The notes under the pieces: model-generated
Seen by the model: the letters and a program-made list of their open reading frames with translations, nothing else
Database searches by the model: none
What the model was told of the DNA's origin: nothing
Made by a program: the position numbers and the translations under genes
Source: Streblospio benedicti
Lineage: Eukaryota > Annelida > Polychaeta > Spionida > Spionidae
NCBI GenBank assembly: GCA_019095985.1
Contig: CM032666.1
Location: forward strand, 13,576,516-13,640,515
Length of the DNA: 64,000 nucleotides
Direction: 5' to 3'
Shown here: positions 25,901 to 37,900 of the stretch, piece by piece
Numbering within the stretch: position 1 is the stretch's first letter
Layout of the letters: every line of letters starts with the position of its first letter

Positions 25901-28900
25901 GAACACCAAGTAAGTTTCACCAACAAACGTGATCGAATGTTCAAAATCTGCAAGTCAGCATTCATACGAGAGTGATTGATTTTGAGTATAGCACAATACA
26001 AATATGACAATATGTAGAAGGCAAGTATGTATAAAGCATATTGATGCAGCATCGGTCAATATGAGCCGGTAGTTTTCATTCATATGCATTTATGCAAATT
26101 AACCCATGTTCCAGCATCATTTGCGTGGTTTGTCAGATGGTGCAAAGTACGTCAATAAAGGACAGATAGGGATAAAACAACAGAGAGTCTATTGCATCAT
26201 CCATACTTCAAGTTAATGATCGAGAACATTTTTAGCAATCACACTTAACCATATTGCCAAATTGCACAGTTGAATTTTTTAAAGATTAATGAAGAAACTT
26301 TTAGGAAACATCCTACATCACCGAAATGATGTCTTCACTTTGAAACTCATTATCTAATAACGTTGCCTTTATTTAATTGTTCTTTTTTTTCCAATTCTAG
26401 ACTACCCAGAATTTGATTGCGTTGATACATCCAAATCCAGTAAGGAGAACTTGACAATTATCTTAAGCAACTCATTAAGAGACAAGCGCAGCTGCTTGAG
26501 CTAACTACATAAGAATCAATAGGAGCGTCTTTCAGGAAAGATTTCAAGGAAAAGTTTAATGAACTCATGACTTGAGATTTTAACTTTCAGCTAGCATTAG
26601 TGGTAAACCAACAAAAGGATATAAAAGAAGGAATCACTGTTCACCCATCATCAGTCTACGAGAATCTACATATTCAGTGTTACAATATCTACCCGTGTGT
26701 TCAGTTGCTGCTTTTAAATGGAGAAATTTGTCGGGCCTTATAGCCAGAAGTTGTGATGATGGTGAACAAGTTGTGATGATGCTGTTCACCATGCATAATG
26801 CAAAAATTTCTTTACAATGAAGTTGTCCAAAAGCAATCAACATCTCAATGAATGATATACATGTATCTTAACACTTGTGTATACAAGTTAATGGCATCGT
26901 TATCTTGAAAGTTGCATGTTCAAAAGTCTGTTGCAACATTCATATACATTGATATTTTGTCAATTTCCATTCACAGCCTAGACAATATCACGTCATAACG
27001 CTTCTCAAAAGATGAAAAACTACGATAGAAGGTGATTGCGCTCAAACTGCAGAGGCAACATTTTGGTAATAACTGTACATACAAATCAATCACAAACATC
27101 CTATTTATATGGATTTTTTACTTTGAAAAAAACTTCTTTACCAGATGCTCGTAGCCCTGATCATGTGGAGTGAATGCTCACATTCACCTTATAATACTGA
27201 GTAAAATACATGTATAGAAATTATGCACTAACTGTAGGCAACACACATTAAAAAAGACTGTGTGCAGTTTTTGATAGAATTTTACTACAAAACATAGGAT
27301 TGAGAATTCAATGCTTGAATTTATTAAACAATTGGCTCCTTTTTACCGTAAAAACTACCGTAAAGACTAGAGAAACAAATAAAAAAAACGCAAAGCCCCC
27401 CAGTAAAATGACGAAAATTGAAACCAAAAATGAGGTACCAATAAAAAGTGTTAGTCTATGAAACCAAAAGAAGTAAATCTTGCAGAAACATTCAGCTTTT
27501 GAAACTGCTACATCAAAACACCAAATTTTGAGTAAAATCTATATAAATTTCAGCAGAGAATTAAATTTATGACTACGTATTGAAAGATAGAATTGATCAG
27601 AGTCACAGAAGAGCAACAATAGCTTAATATAACAATGGAGTTTTTTTTCATGAGGCACCTGCTACGATTTTCTTACTATTCTCCTCCATCGTATATCTAA
27701 CTGCTGTGACAACAAGTCTAACTGGGGCTCAAACTTGTGAAAATCCATTTTTTCAATAACATTGCTAACCAAAGATGGGAGTAAACAACATGGTTCTGAG
27801 AAAGAATGACTTTTGATGATTTATTGTTCCAGTTCTAGTTCTTGTTCATTACCATGCAAATCCTTATTAGAGGCTACACTCATAGGGTGTGGTACTAATT
27901 CGTCAATCTCTCTGAACATAAAGAAGTCTAAACCATCTTCATCACTTCCACAAGTGATCTAATATAATGAACTACAACCAAAAAACTCCCATAGTCACTC
28001 ACCTTGATACAACATCAGCAGGTTGAGGCTTCATTACTGGTAGTTTTAAAAAAAAATAAAAAAGAATAAAAAAATAGAAATAAGAAGAATTAAAAGAAGA
28101 AAAGAATAAGAATTATTAAAGTAAAAAAAATCCATCTCAAACAAGCTTACAATGTGATAATATTGATTTCTAAGACTTTATATGGGCACACTTATCTAAA
28201 TAAAGTTTAAAAAAACGATTGAAAAAATCAAAACAAACAAACAAACAACCGTGCAAAATTAAACTTAAGAACACTAAAATAAAAACTCAAACTTTATAAA
28301 TCAACCATGAACATTGTGTCTACCGTACAATCCTAAAACACACACAAACATATCTAAACTAAAGACCAACAAACACAAGAAAAAAAAACGTTATCTGGCG
28401 TACCTCGAAGCCAAACGAGATGGTGTCGATGGAGATGACGGACTTTCGGGCGTAGTTCTGGAGCGTGCCCGTGAGGAAGGCCTGTGGGAAGAAGAATCCG
28501 GAGATCCAGAAGACAGTGGGGATGCCGTTGTCGACCCAGTCCTGGATGAAGGCGACGCGGGCGATGAGGTCGGTGACCCACGACGCGAGGGGCTTCAGGG
28601 ACGGGTACGCCTGGAGAGAAACGCAGCAGTGACGCGATCAAACACCTTATTGTTAAGTTAATGAGTTGAGCGGCAGCAAGACTTCTTATGATTAGTACTG
28701 TCTTCTGGTCACTGCTGTATGAATAATCGAAAGTTGTAAAAATGTTTTATTAACGTTTTCGGTGCTAGAGATAATATGACAAACCTGTTTGTCATTATTT
28801 CTGAGGAGGGTACTTGAGCACCGAAAACATTAATATAACATTTTTACAACTTTCGATTATTCATACAGCAGTGATGATAAGACAGTACTAATCAATCAAC

Positions 28901-31900
28901 ATATGCCTATAGTAAAACATCATCCTCTTTACATATGACATGCACAATTGTAAATATTTTAATGTTATCTGTGAAATTCCATAATATTTTTTTTGAAACT
29001 ATCAGCAACTGTTTTGCAGACTGTCTACTTATATCACTAGGTACAGTACAGTAGATATCAATAAATGAAAAAGGTAATAATGAATTGAACAGAAAATCAG
29101 TACTTGCATGCATTTAAAACTCTACTTCAAAATCTTTTAAAGTTTTAACGAAAATGCTAGCTATTTTTCCAGGCCCAATTCAAACTCCCCTTTCTGACCT
29201 ACAGGTACATGCATCTAGTTATTGTAGTGCGAGATTACACATGCAAAAACTTGGCATTAAAAATAAATCGGGCTACCTATATGGTTTACAAAAAAGGAAA
29301 AATTGATTATACTGACACAGCATCTACGGTAATTAAAACTATCACCATCATATATGGTCTATACTACTGTATGGTATATGTTTGTTTAGTAGAAGTCCCA
29401 AACAGCTGACCTTTCCTGCCCACGTAGAGGTTTATTATACTCCAGCACCCGGTACATCTACAGTAGCCCTTGAGAGCCTTCAGCAAAACTTGATCACAGC
29501 AGCCGGATGAGTTAAACTCTATACAACGCATTTTTAACTTTATAAGTGTGTTTTAATAAACGAGCATAAGTAAGTTTACACCATTGATCCCATAATATTA
29601 GACGCTGTCTTGATCACCCTCCCAGCCACCAGGCCTGCACAAAAACACTGCCCACATGTTGATCCCATGGTTGTTGTACAAGGATGGACTTGATCCTACT
29701 AGAGCAGATTGTTATATGTGAAAAATACATGACATTAGCCTTGTCAAATGTTTTGTAGACATGTCAAATGTTTGAAAATCACCTTCAGCAGCCCACCCAT
29801 CTGCAACAAGAATGGGAATGAGTTTGCTCAACGCACCATTTTAACTTTATAATCTGTTCTGTTTTAATATGATATGGTACGAGCAGCTCTAATATAAGAA
29901 CTTTTTTTACACCCTTGATCCCATAATATTGTTTTAGACAAGGATGTCTTGATCCACCTAGAGTCTGGATCAGCCTGACCTTCACACTGCTAGCTAAATG
30001 GCACCAAACGGCATATCAGTGAATAGTCTGAATGATGGAGACTAAATCAAATAGAGCTAATTGTTATACGTAAAAAGTACATGGCATTCGTATTTGATGT
30101 CAAATGTTTGTAAATGTAAGTGTATGAGGTTTTGAGTCAGCATTACAGGCTAATAAGCTGACTTTTCAGCCTTCATATCAGACCTATATTGGCACAATCA
30201 TGTTATTTCTCAACTCCCTTAACATTTCACAGAAGCCTCAATCAGAGGTGTATAGCCTACAAAGGTCTACTTTATAAATCACTGTTTGGCTCAAGGAAAA
30301 TGAAAAATATCCATACAACAGACATAAAACACTAAAAAAAATGTAATGCAAAAATTGTTCTTGAGTTTATTCTAGAAACGCAGAGGACAATTGTCGATTC
30401 TTCTATTCTAGCATCTGCAAGCAGGACAGTTGAATCTGTGCTCATCCTCCACCCTTTTCATAGACATGACGGGCATTTGTAGTCCAGTGTTGCTCAAATC
30501 TTACGAACCAATTGACATTTGGAAAGACAGTCGGCATTTTTGAGTATGTCTTGAGTATAAAGGGGACACCTGCCAATGCCTTTGTTCTTTTCACTTGTGC
30601 ATTGTCTGTCCCTCTCCGACTAACAGACGAATGGACCATGTGTGCAGCACATGGTCCTACTTTAGGACGAGGCTGTGCACAAAGCATGTGCATGGTGAAG
30701 CCACTCACAGAGATGGATGATCAGTGATCAATTACAGTAGAACCTCCCTATTAGGACCACCTTTGGGACCTGTGTTAGACGGTCTCAATACAGAGGTGGT
30801 CTCTATACAGAGGTTCATTCTGGTAGCTGTATGAAGGTTTGGGATGATGGAAAGTGGTCTTAATTATAGAGGCAGTCTCAATAGAGAGGTGGTCTTAATT
30901 GGAGGTTCAACTGTGCATTAAAAAGCTGCTGTCATCTCATGGTTTTCATGTGCACATTTTGAACACTCACTTCTTTCACTATATATTAACATCATGGGGT
31001 TTAGGAGAACAGATCAGTCAGAGGCATTGGTCAATGATCAATTGCATGTAACAGCAGTCGCCATCTTAGATAGTTCATGTGAACTTTTTGAAAACTGCAC
31101 TTTTGAATGCAGAACATGCATTCATGAGCAGTCATCTGGATCAGTTAACAAACACTGTGGAAGGTTCAACTTGCGGGACATGTTATGCTACAGGGTGTGG
31201 TAGTTTCTTGCATATTTTGATGCGTGCTCACAACCAACTTCAGCAAAATCCTGGATCCATCACTGCAGAACTCCCCAAAACAGCAGGGGAAATCTGAGAC
31301 GGCACATGGTTTTCATGTGAACATTTTGGCATATAAAACACATTCAGGGTACCTACTCCCACTTTTGTTTATGTTGGTCACAGCTGAGTACAAATATGGA
31401 TCCTTCACATGTCTCTGTGCTCGTTGGGCTAATTACACTACTAAGCTAATTAGGTGTCTGTTGAAGACAGAACCCCCTCCCACCCCATGCACCCACCCCA
31501 TCCCCAACAGAAACAAGTTTTAGCTATTATAATAAGACTTAAACAAAGCAGTGGATCAGATTGCATGATTCGATAGAACATAGCCGATGATCAAATACTT
31601 GTGACAATGCACAAATAATATGGGTAGAAAATGCCCTACTGGTCATTAACCCCTATGATGGGATCAGCATTATGGCAAACAATAAGTGGTCAGTAGGTCG
31701 TCAGGCACTAGACTATACATGCCCACAAGATCAAAGATCATATGTTCATTTCTAATCATCTATTTTTTTTTAACGCTCTAATGCATACACAAGCTTCATT
31801 AGGAAGCAAACATGTCAGCGTTCCACATATAGCAAGAAAATAATGATTTCCAATTTTTGACTTAGAGCAAATGGGAAAATGCTGATTGTATGTATGGTAA

Positions 31901-34900
31901 AGTTCTTGATTTTTTGTTTATAATGAACATAGTCTTTTAGTTCCCTTTGATTTTATTTTTAAAAGTCTGCCGTTTATAGTTTGAGCTCTTGCATTAATGC
32001 ACCACAACTTTACTTGCATTGGAATTTCAATTGTCAATTTTTTTTTAAATAGTCTAAACTTTCAGGTGGGCCATTACATGGGTGTAGGCCCTTTGGTGTG
32101 ATGCATGTTTAGAGTATATTTCGGATATCAGTGTCTTTACAACCTCTCCCATTCAGTCTATACAAAAAGAAGTTCATAGCACACAATACTACGTACCAAA
32201 AGAAGTTCATAACATACAAAACTACGGATTTGAATGAGAAACCCGATGACCAGGTGGCGATGCTGCACTTACTATTCATGCATTAGAAACAGTAACAACG
32301 GGACTTCACCACGCCGGCATCAATATGAATGAGCTTATAGTAACAATATCACCATCATCAGAGTTCGTCACAACACAACAACGACGCCTGACGCCTGTTA
32401 CAAATGCCGCATAGATGTTGGTTTTTCATAGCCAGCTGCCCCCATAACCATTTCCTTTGATGAAAATAGGTGTTGGACATTTTCTATTAGAAAAGTTGCC
32501 CACCGAGATAAATGAGAAAGACATATTGTGGCGGACTAAAGGGCGTAAATGCTTCAATGAAGACGAAGCCGGTCATTCTGTTCTTCAACTGTTCTGCCTT
32601 TCTTGATTCTTAGAAAAGAGTCAGATTTCAGCGTGGCCTGTCACCCGAGGAGGTTGTGAAATTATAATCAGTACACGCTAATGTCATGCAGTTATCATTT
32701 AGTATTATTATTGATATACACGGCACACTTTGATGAATTTACAATTTGCATTATATTCTATGGCTTACATATAACTCTCTTCATTCGAGAAAGGGTGTAT
32801 GTATTATGCCGTTCCACTGTATAGGATCTAAAAATCTTAGCATACATCTAATTATTTTCACCTTAGCAAACATCTTACTTCAACTAATAATAATGGGTGA
32901 GAGAGAACACTTTATAATATGGCTGGTTCAGACCACGCCTAAAATAATTATAGTACAGGGGAGCTTTATAAAATAATAAACCTCTCTTTCTTACAATGAC
33001 TACAATCTAAGAAGTCTTTTGATATGTGTCGTACTTTACTTTTAATATAAGCAACCATGCAATCACACATGGGCTTTTAGGTAAGAAATGTATATCTAGT
33101 TGGTAGGCTTTTACACCTACAGTCATGCTTTAGGGGGTGGCCTTATATGAGTATGGGACCTTAGATGGCTGCTTATTGTATTTCATGTCACCACATTTTT
33201 ATGATGATCAATGTAAAGTGTTACTTTGCTCAAAAGTATAATTCATCACTTCATAATGATTTCCAAACATCACATCTGCATGCAGGAAAGGCCAAAATTA
33301 GTTTTATTGAATTATCTGGGGAAAACGCTGTATTCCATATGTCACTAATAGACAGATATTATATGACTTTGCATTTTGCTTTGATCCTATACATCATTCA
33401 TGTATGTTGTGTGCATTTTACATTAAATTACTCTTTATGATACTCTGCCATTATGATACTTTGTCATTTTTGACTTTCATCATCTATAGATTAATAATCT
33501 GAAAGAAATGACCGTTTATACACATTTTGTTTTAGATTACGACTATTGAATGTCTCTGACACTTTTGTGTTCGTTTTAAACTTAAATTTTGACATGGTCA
33601 ATCTTTTTCTCAGCAGAATCCATGCATTGCAATAATCGTATTTTACTAAAAACAACTAAAAATGCCAAAACACATAAAACACAATACGTGCATGCCCATC
33701 GGGCCTATAAGTAGGTAACTTAACTCCACCCTAAACTTATACAGTAGAACTTCCATCAAAGGCATGATCAACATTGTAGATGTAGAACATCATTATGAGG
33801 TGTCTGTTTATATCTTATTAAGTTTATTATAACTGTAAATTGAAGTCACTGTAAATTAAATCTAATTTAAAACCAGAAATATCAGCACATGATTTGATTT
33901 TGGGTAACTTCAAAACTTTCAACTTTAAGTGTGCATCATGGGTTCCCTGCATATTCTAATCCTCTGCTAGCTTGGACTTTCTGATAATTCAAATTCTTAT
34001 ATATAGAAGTTCTAGTTAAATAGGTCCAATTGTATAGCAGGGTTTTACTGTATTAAATCTGCCATCTAATCTTAAAGACCATAGTGACAGTCTTACAAGC
34101 CATATCAGGTGACATTGAACCATAAACCACCCCAGTCCCTGATGACATCTGACATGGTCACTGGACCACAGCAATAATGGCCTAACACACTGGCCCTGCT
34201 TGACATGCATTTAAAGGGACGACACAAAACGTCAAAACATGCATTTAAAGGGACCAGACAAATGCATGATGACTCTCATGGTCAAATGTAACATGGAAAC
34301 ACAGACATTTTAGGATGCTTTTTAACCTGTAAAAGTTTCGCATTCATTTTGGAATTCTTGTATGAGCAAAAGACACATACTTATCTTCCTACACCTGTTA
34401 CCTGCCACCTGCTAAATGGTAGGCGTCTTGAAAAAGTTTGACTTTAAGTTCAAACAATAGATCAGATACATTTCTACTACCTTGGTTTTTCTGCTAAATG
34501 GTAAGCGTCTTGAAACCTTTAACTTTTAGTTCAAACAATAGATCAGATATATTTCTGCTACCTTGGTTGTTATTTCAATTTTAAAGAAGCTAGAACTAGG
34601 CAACATTTTAACAAGCTACAGATAAAACAAAAGAGGACGTTAACCCTGATGTTAACAAAATACCATCTAATCAAGTTAGTAGCAATTCTAATCAATATCA
34701 CATGCAATGCAGTTCATCAGTAACTGAGTCAGATGTTAATGACGTTCAGGCAATTTCAATTGCACTCCATTTCGCCGATTGAAATATTAATATCATAAGT
34801 GGTTCCATACAACTAAAATTGGTCCAACGCTATTTTAATTCAAATCATCAATGACTACGGCATAACTTGATTCAATAGTCAAGTCAGACAGGAAACTTTC

Positions 34901-37900
34901 AACTTCATTATAATTCACTTGCCCACCTACCTGTTTATAGATTTACTATGACATTAATTAAGCCCAATGGTCAGTTTCTCCAGGTCAGACGAGGCTATTC
35001 TTGGAAAACCACTATCTTAAAGCTATCTTCAGACCTTTTAAGGAAGATGTCTATCTGAATCCTTTATTGTATGTTTGATTGGTATATTCTATAACGCATT
35101 CACTCATGCACAGAAGTCACATTGAAGTCTTCATGTCTAAAGCTTTCATAACTTCTCAAGCACCTTTTTCAGATTCAATGTAAATATTTCTCCTATATTC
35201 GTTAATTGGCTGGACATCTGCTAGTTTGTATATTTGATTTGTCTTTATTTGGAAAGCTACATATGATACATGGAAGTTAACAACGAAACTGATGCAATCT
35301 AACAAAAGAAAAAAAAAAGAAAAAAAAAGATAACTTTATCAATATCTAAATCAAATACAGTGGTAAATCCAAGATCATTGAGAAAGTAAATTATGGTCAA
35401 CAATATGTATCAAAATGCATTAAAATTTTGCTTCAAAACCTTGTGGAACCATTCAAACTAACCGTCCGCCAGACCACCACCCTCTCCTACCAGCCCCCTT
35501 CTTCATTCTAAATTGTTCAGCGAGATTCTATCAAACAGATTTCAGTTAAGTCAGCAAATCTTTTTTTTCCAAAAGTTGATAAACAGCTTAAGAGAAATAG
35601 CCAAGAAGTTAGGACATAAAAGTAAGCAGTAAGCAGTAAGACAACTCAACTGCTAGCTTGAAATTATTTTTTAACAAAAATAGACAAAAATGAAAGAAAA
35701 ACCCACAAAAAAACCCCACAAACCCTAGTACTGATTGTGAATGGCACGATTTTGAAACATAGCATATTTTTGAGAATCACCTTGAAACAGAATTCACTAG
35801 AACAGATTTATGGCCCAAACTGACCTCCCCATTTCAAATATGACCACAATCATCTGCAATTTATGCAACTGTCTGCACCCACTATTGACCTCAAACCAAA
35901 CAATCCAAAAATGTCCAAAAAGTCGCTTTTCAGTTATAATAATAGGCAGAGTTATTAAAAGTGACATATGACAAGGTAGCACATGAGCGTTCATGACGCA
36001 AATGAACTGACGGTTGTCACATGAGGATTGAGAAAATAAAACTCGCAGCATTTTTTCCTGGACCAAATCGTGCCTGTTCAATGGCCAGTAAAATCCTGTT
36101 AGTAGAGATATCATGAAATAAGCGAGATCTTAAATGATTTTGAAGATGAAGGGGGATGGAGTACACGGTCAACTACTACAGAGAAATATTTCAGAATTTG
36201 AAGTTCTACAATTACTGATGACAATGACCACACCTGATGACTGTAAATGAGCACATATTAACTCACTAGGTGACCTAAGGGAAGGATCATAAATAATACC
36301 GGGGAGGAGTGGGGTTGTCCATTTTGGGGCTCGAAAAAATAGTTAACCGACCTGCCAGTTGAGTGACACCCCCCCCCCTACCCACTAAAGCAAAAGTCCT
36401 CTATATAGTCATTGCATTTTTAGACAATTGCTAAAAGAAAATATTTGAAAATATAAACCTTAGCATGATAAAAAAGTTCAGCGACCCCCACAAACGTAAT
36501 CAGAAAAGTTGGATGACCCCCCCCCGCTCCCCCATCTCCCCCCGGTATCATTATTTATGATCGTTCCCTCAATGACCATATCTTACTCACCCGATGACCT
36601 GAATGAGCACATATTTTACTCACTGTATGACCTCCTGTATTACTGTGTGACCTTATGTTCTACTCACCGTATGACATGTATGAGTGTGTTCTACTCACCG
36701 TATGACATGTATGAGCGTGTTCTACTCACTGTATGACATGTATGAGCGTGTTCTACTCACCGTATGACATGTATGAGCGTGTTCTACTCACCGTATGACC
36801 TCCTGGATGAGCACGGTGTTCATGCTCTGCTCGTACATGACGGGGTACTTCTTGCTGATCTCCTCCTCATTGAACACGTCTGGCACCTGACCCAGGATCG
36901 TCTTCGCTGTCTCCTCCATCACCTAGTCACAAAACACGCCGTGTATTGAGGCTAAAGTGATTGCATAAGCTATACCACTGTAGTTCGATATTTTTGTGGA
37001 TGATACATTGTGCTACATGATACATGGATTATGCAGTTGCGCCTGCTGGCTGCATTGCAGTAGTTCTCCTGAAACAAATGCTTGTTTTTATTGGATATCA
37101 TTAAAATCAAAGGCTGAGACTTGAGACTTGAGACTTGTCATGTGCGCATTTACCATATCATACTTACTGTAGCCATATTGCATATGTAACATAATGTACA
37201 GGAGATGCCAGCATGATACACTAAGCTATAAGTTGATACATATCATGATAACCAGATTATGTTAACCTTAAATTGCTCCTCTTTCTTCGATTTGGTTTAC
37301 ATCTTCAACAACATTCATGAATATTTTTAATTTCATGGGCGCTGCTATGATTTTGAGGTTAGAACAGCTAGTTTCTTTTTTCTTTTTTTTTTGCTTGAAC
37401 AGTTACTTGATCCTCAGTAATGAAGTTTCGAACAATTCTGTACTCATTATGAACTAAACCAAAGGTAAAGAATAGTTTGTGATCCATTATTGCATCGCTT
37501 GGTATCTTTCAGTTGCTTGTAACTGTAAATATAATTAATGCACCACAAGGGAATAATATTCTAAGTCAACTTGATTTCTAAAGGAGGTGGCAACTTAGGT
37601 AGAATTTTATACACAGAGGTGTACTGCACTTTCTTGAACTGGACTGTGTATGTTTTGTGCAGCCATAAGGTGTTTATTTACAGGCAATTAAATATGTGAT
37701 TAGGACTAAAAATTGCTGAATTATCAAATGAATAAAGAGAAAGGAGTCATGCAATTATCGTTTTCAGGTAATATTTTAATTATATTGGGTATAGGAATAT
37801 ACTAGGGTTATAAAGCAAGATTTTACCCGTTTCACGTAATCACGAAATCCAATTCTCTGATAGATCGCATATTTGATGAAGTATAATTAGCAACGTCATT

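Larger units (their letters stand above)
17505..28403 (-). other. DNAH1: DNAH1 intron of 10.9 kb
   Basis: It holds the acceptor array (17497-17685), a SINE (19822-19910), a foldback (19931-20028), a pogo-like MITE remnant (20361-20532), a poly-A hairpin region (22948-23150) and a weak SINE-like stretch (25415-25480). The rest is AT-rich with no gene or RNA seen. Confidence 0.6.
28611..36791 (-). other. DNAH1: DNAH1 interval of 8.2 kb with an expected but unseen exon
   Basis: The flanking exons are in phases that cannot be joined, so at least one exon should lie here. Visible contents are a 202-bp palindrome (28691-28892), a decayed exon-like stretch (29405-29515) and a large tandem duplication (29466-30120). 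Two pogo-like MITEs (30735-30913, 33742-34050), a tandem repeat (34409-34569), a GC-tailed inverted-repeat element (36279-36568) and the donor array complete the list. The rest is AT-rich without visible genes. Confidence 0.6.

Noticed and set aside
28314-28661. Acidic 115-codon plus-strand frame
   Set aside because: It lies antisense over the DNAH1 exon at 28404-28610; its Asp/Glu/Gly richness comes from the GC-rich exon read backwards.
29209-29409. 66-codon plus-strand frame next to the exon relic
   Set aside because: No similarity recognised; it does not overlap the LLKALKG stretch and is on the other strand.
36657-36791. Direct repeats of 31 bp resembling a CRISPR array
   Set aside because: Units are contiguous with no unique spacers, they contain a dynein splice donor, and the context is animal.
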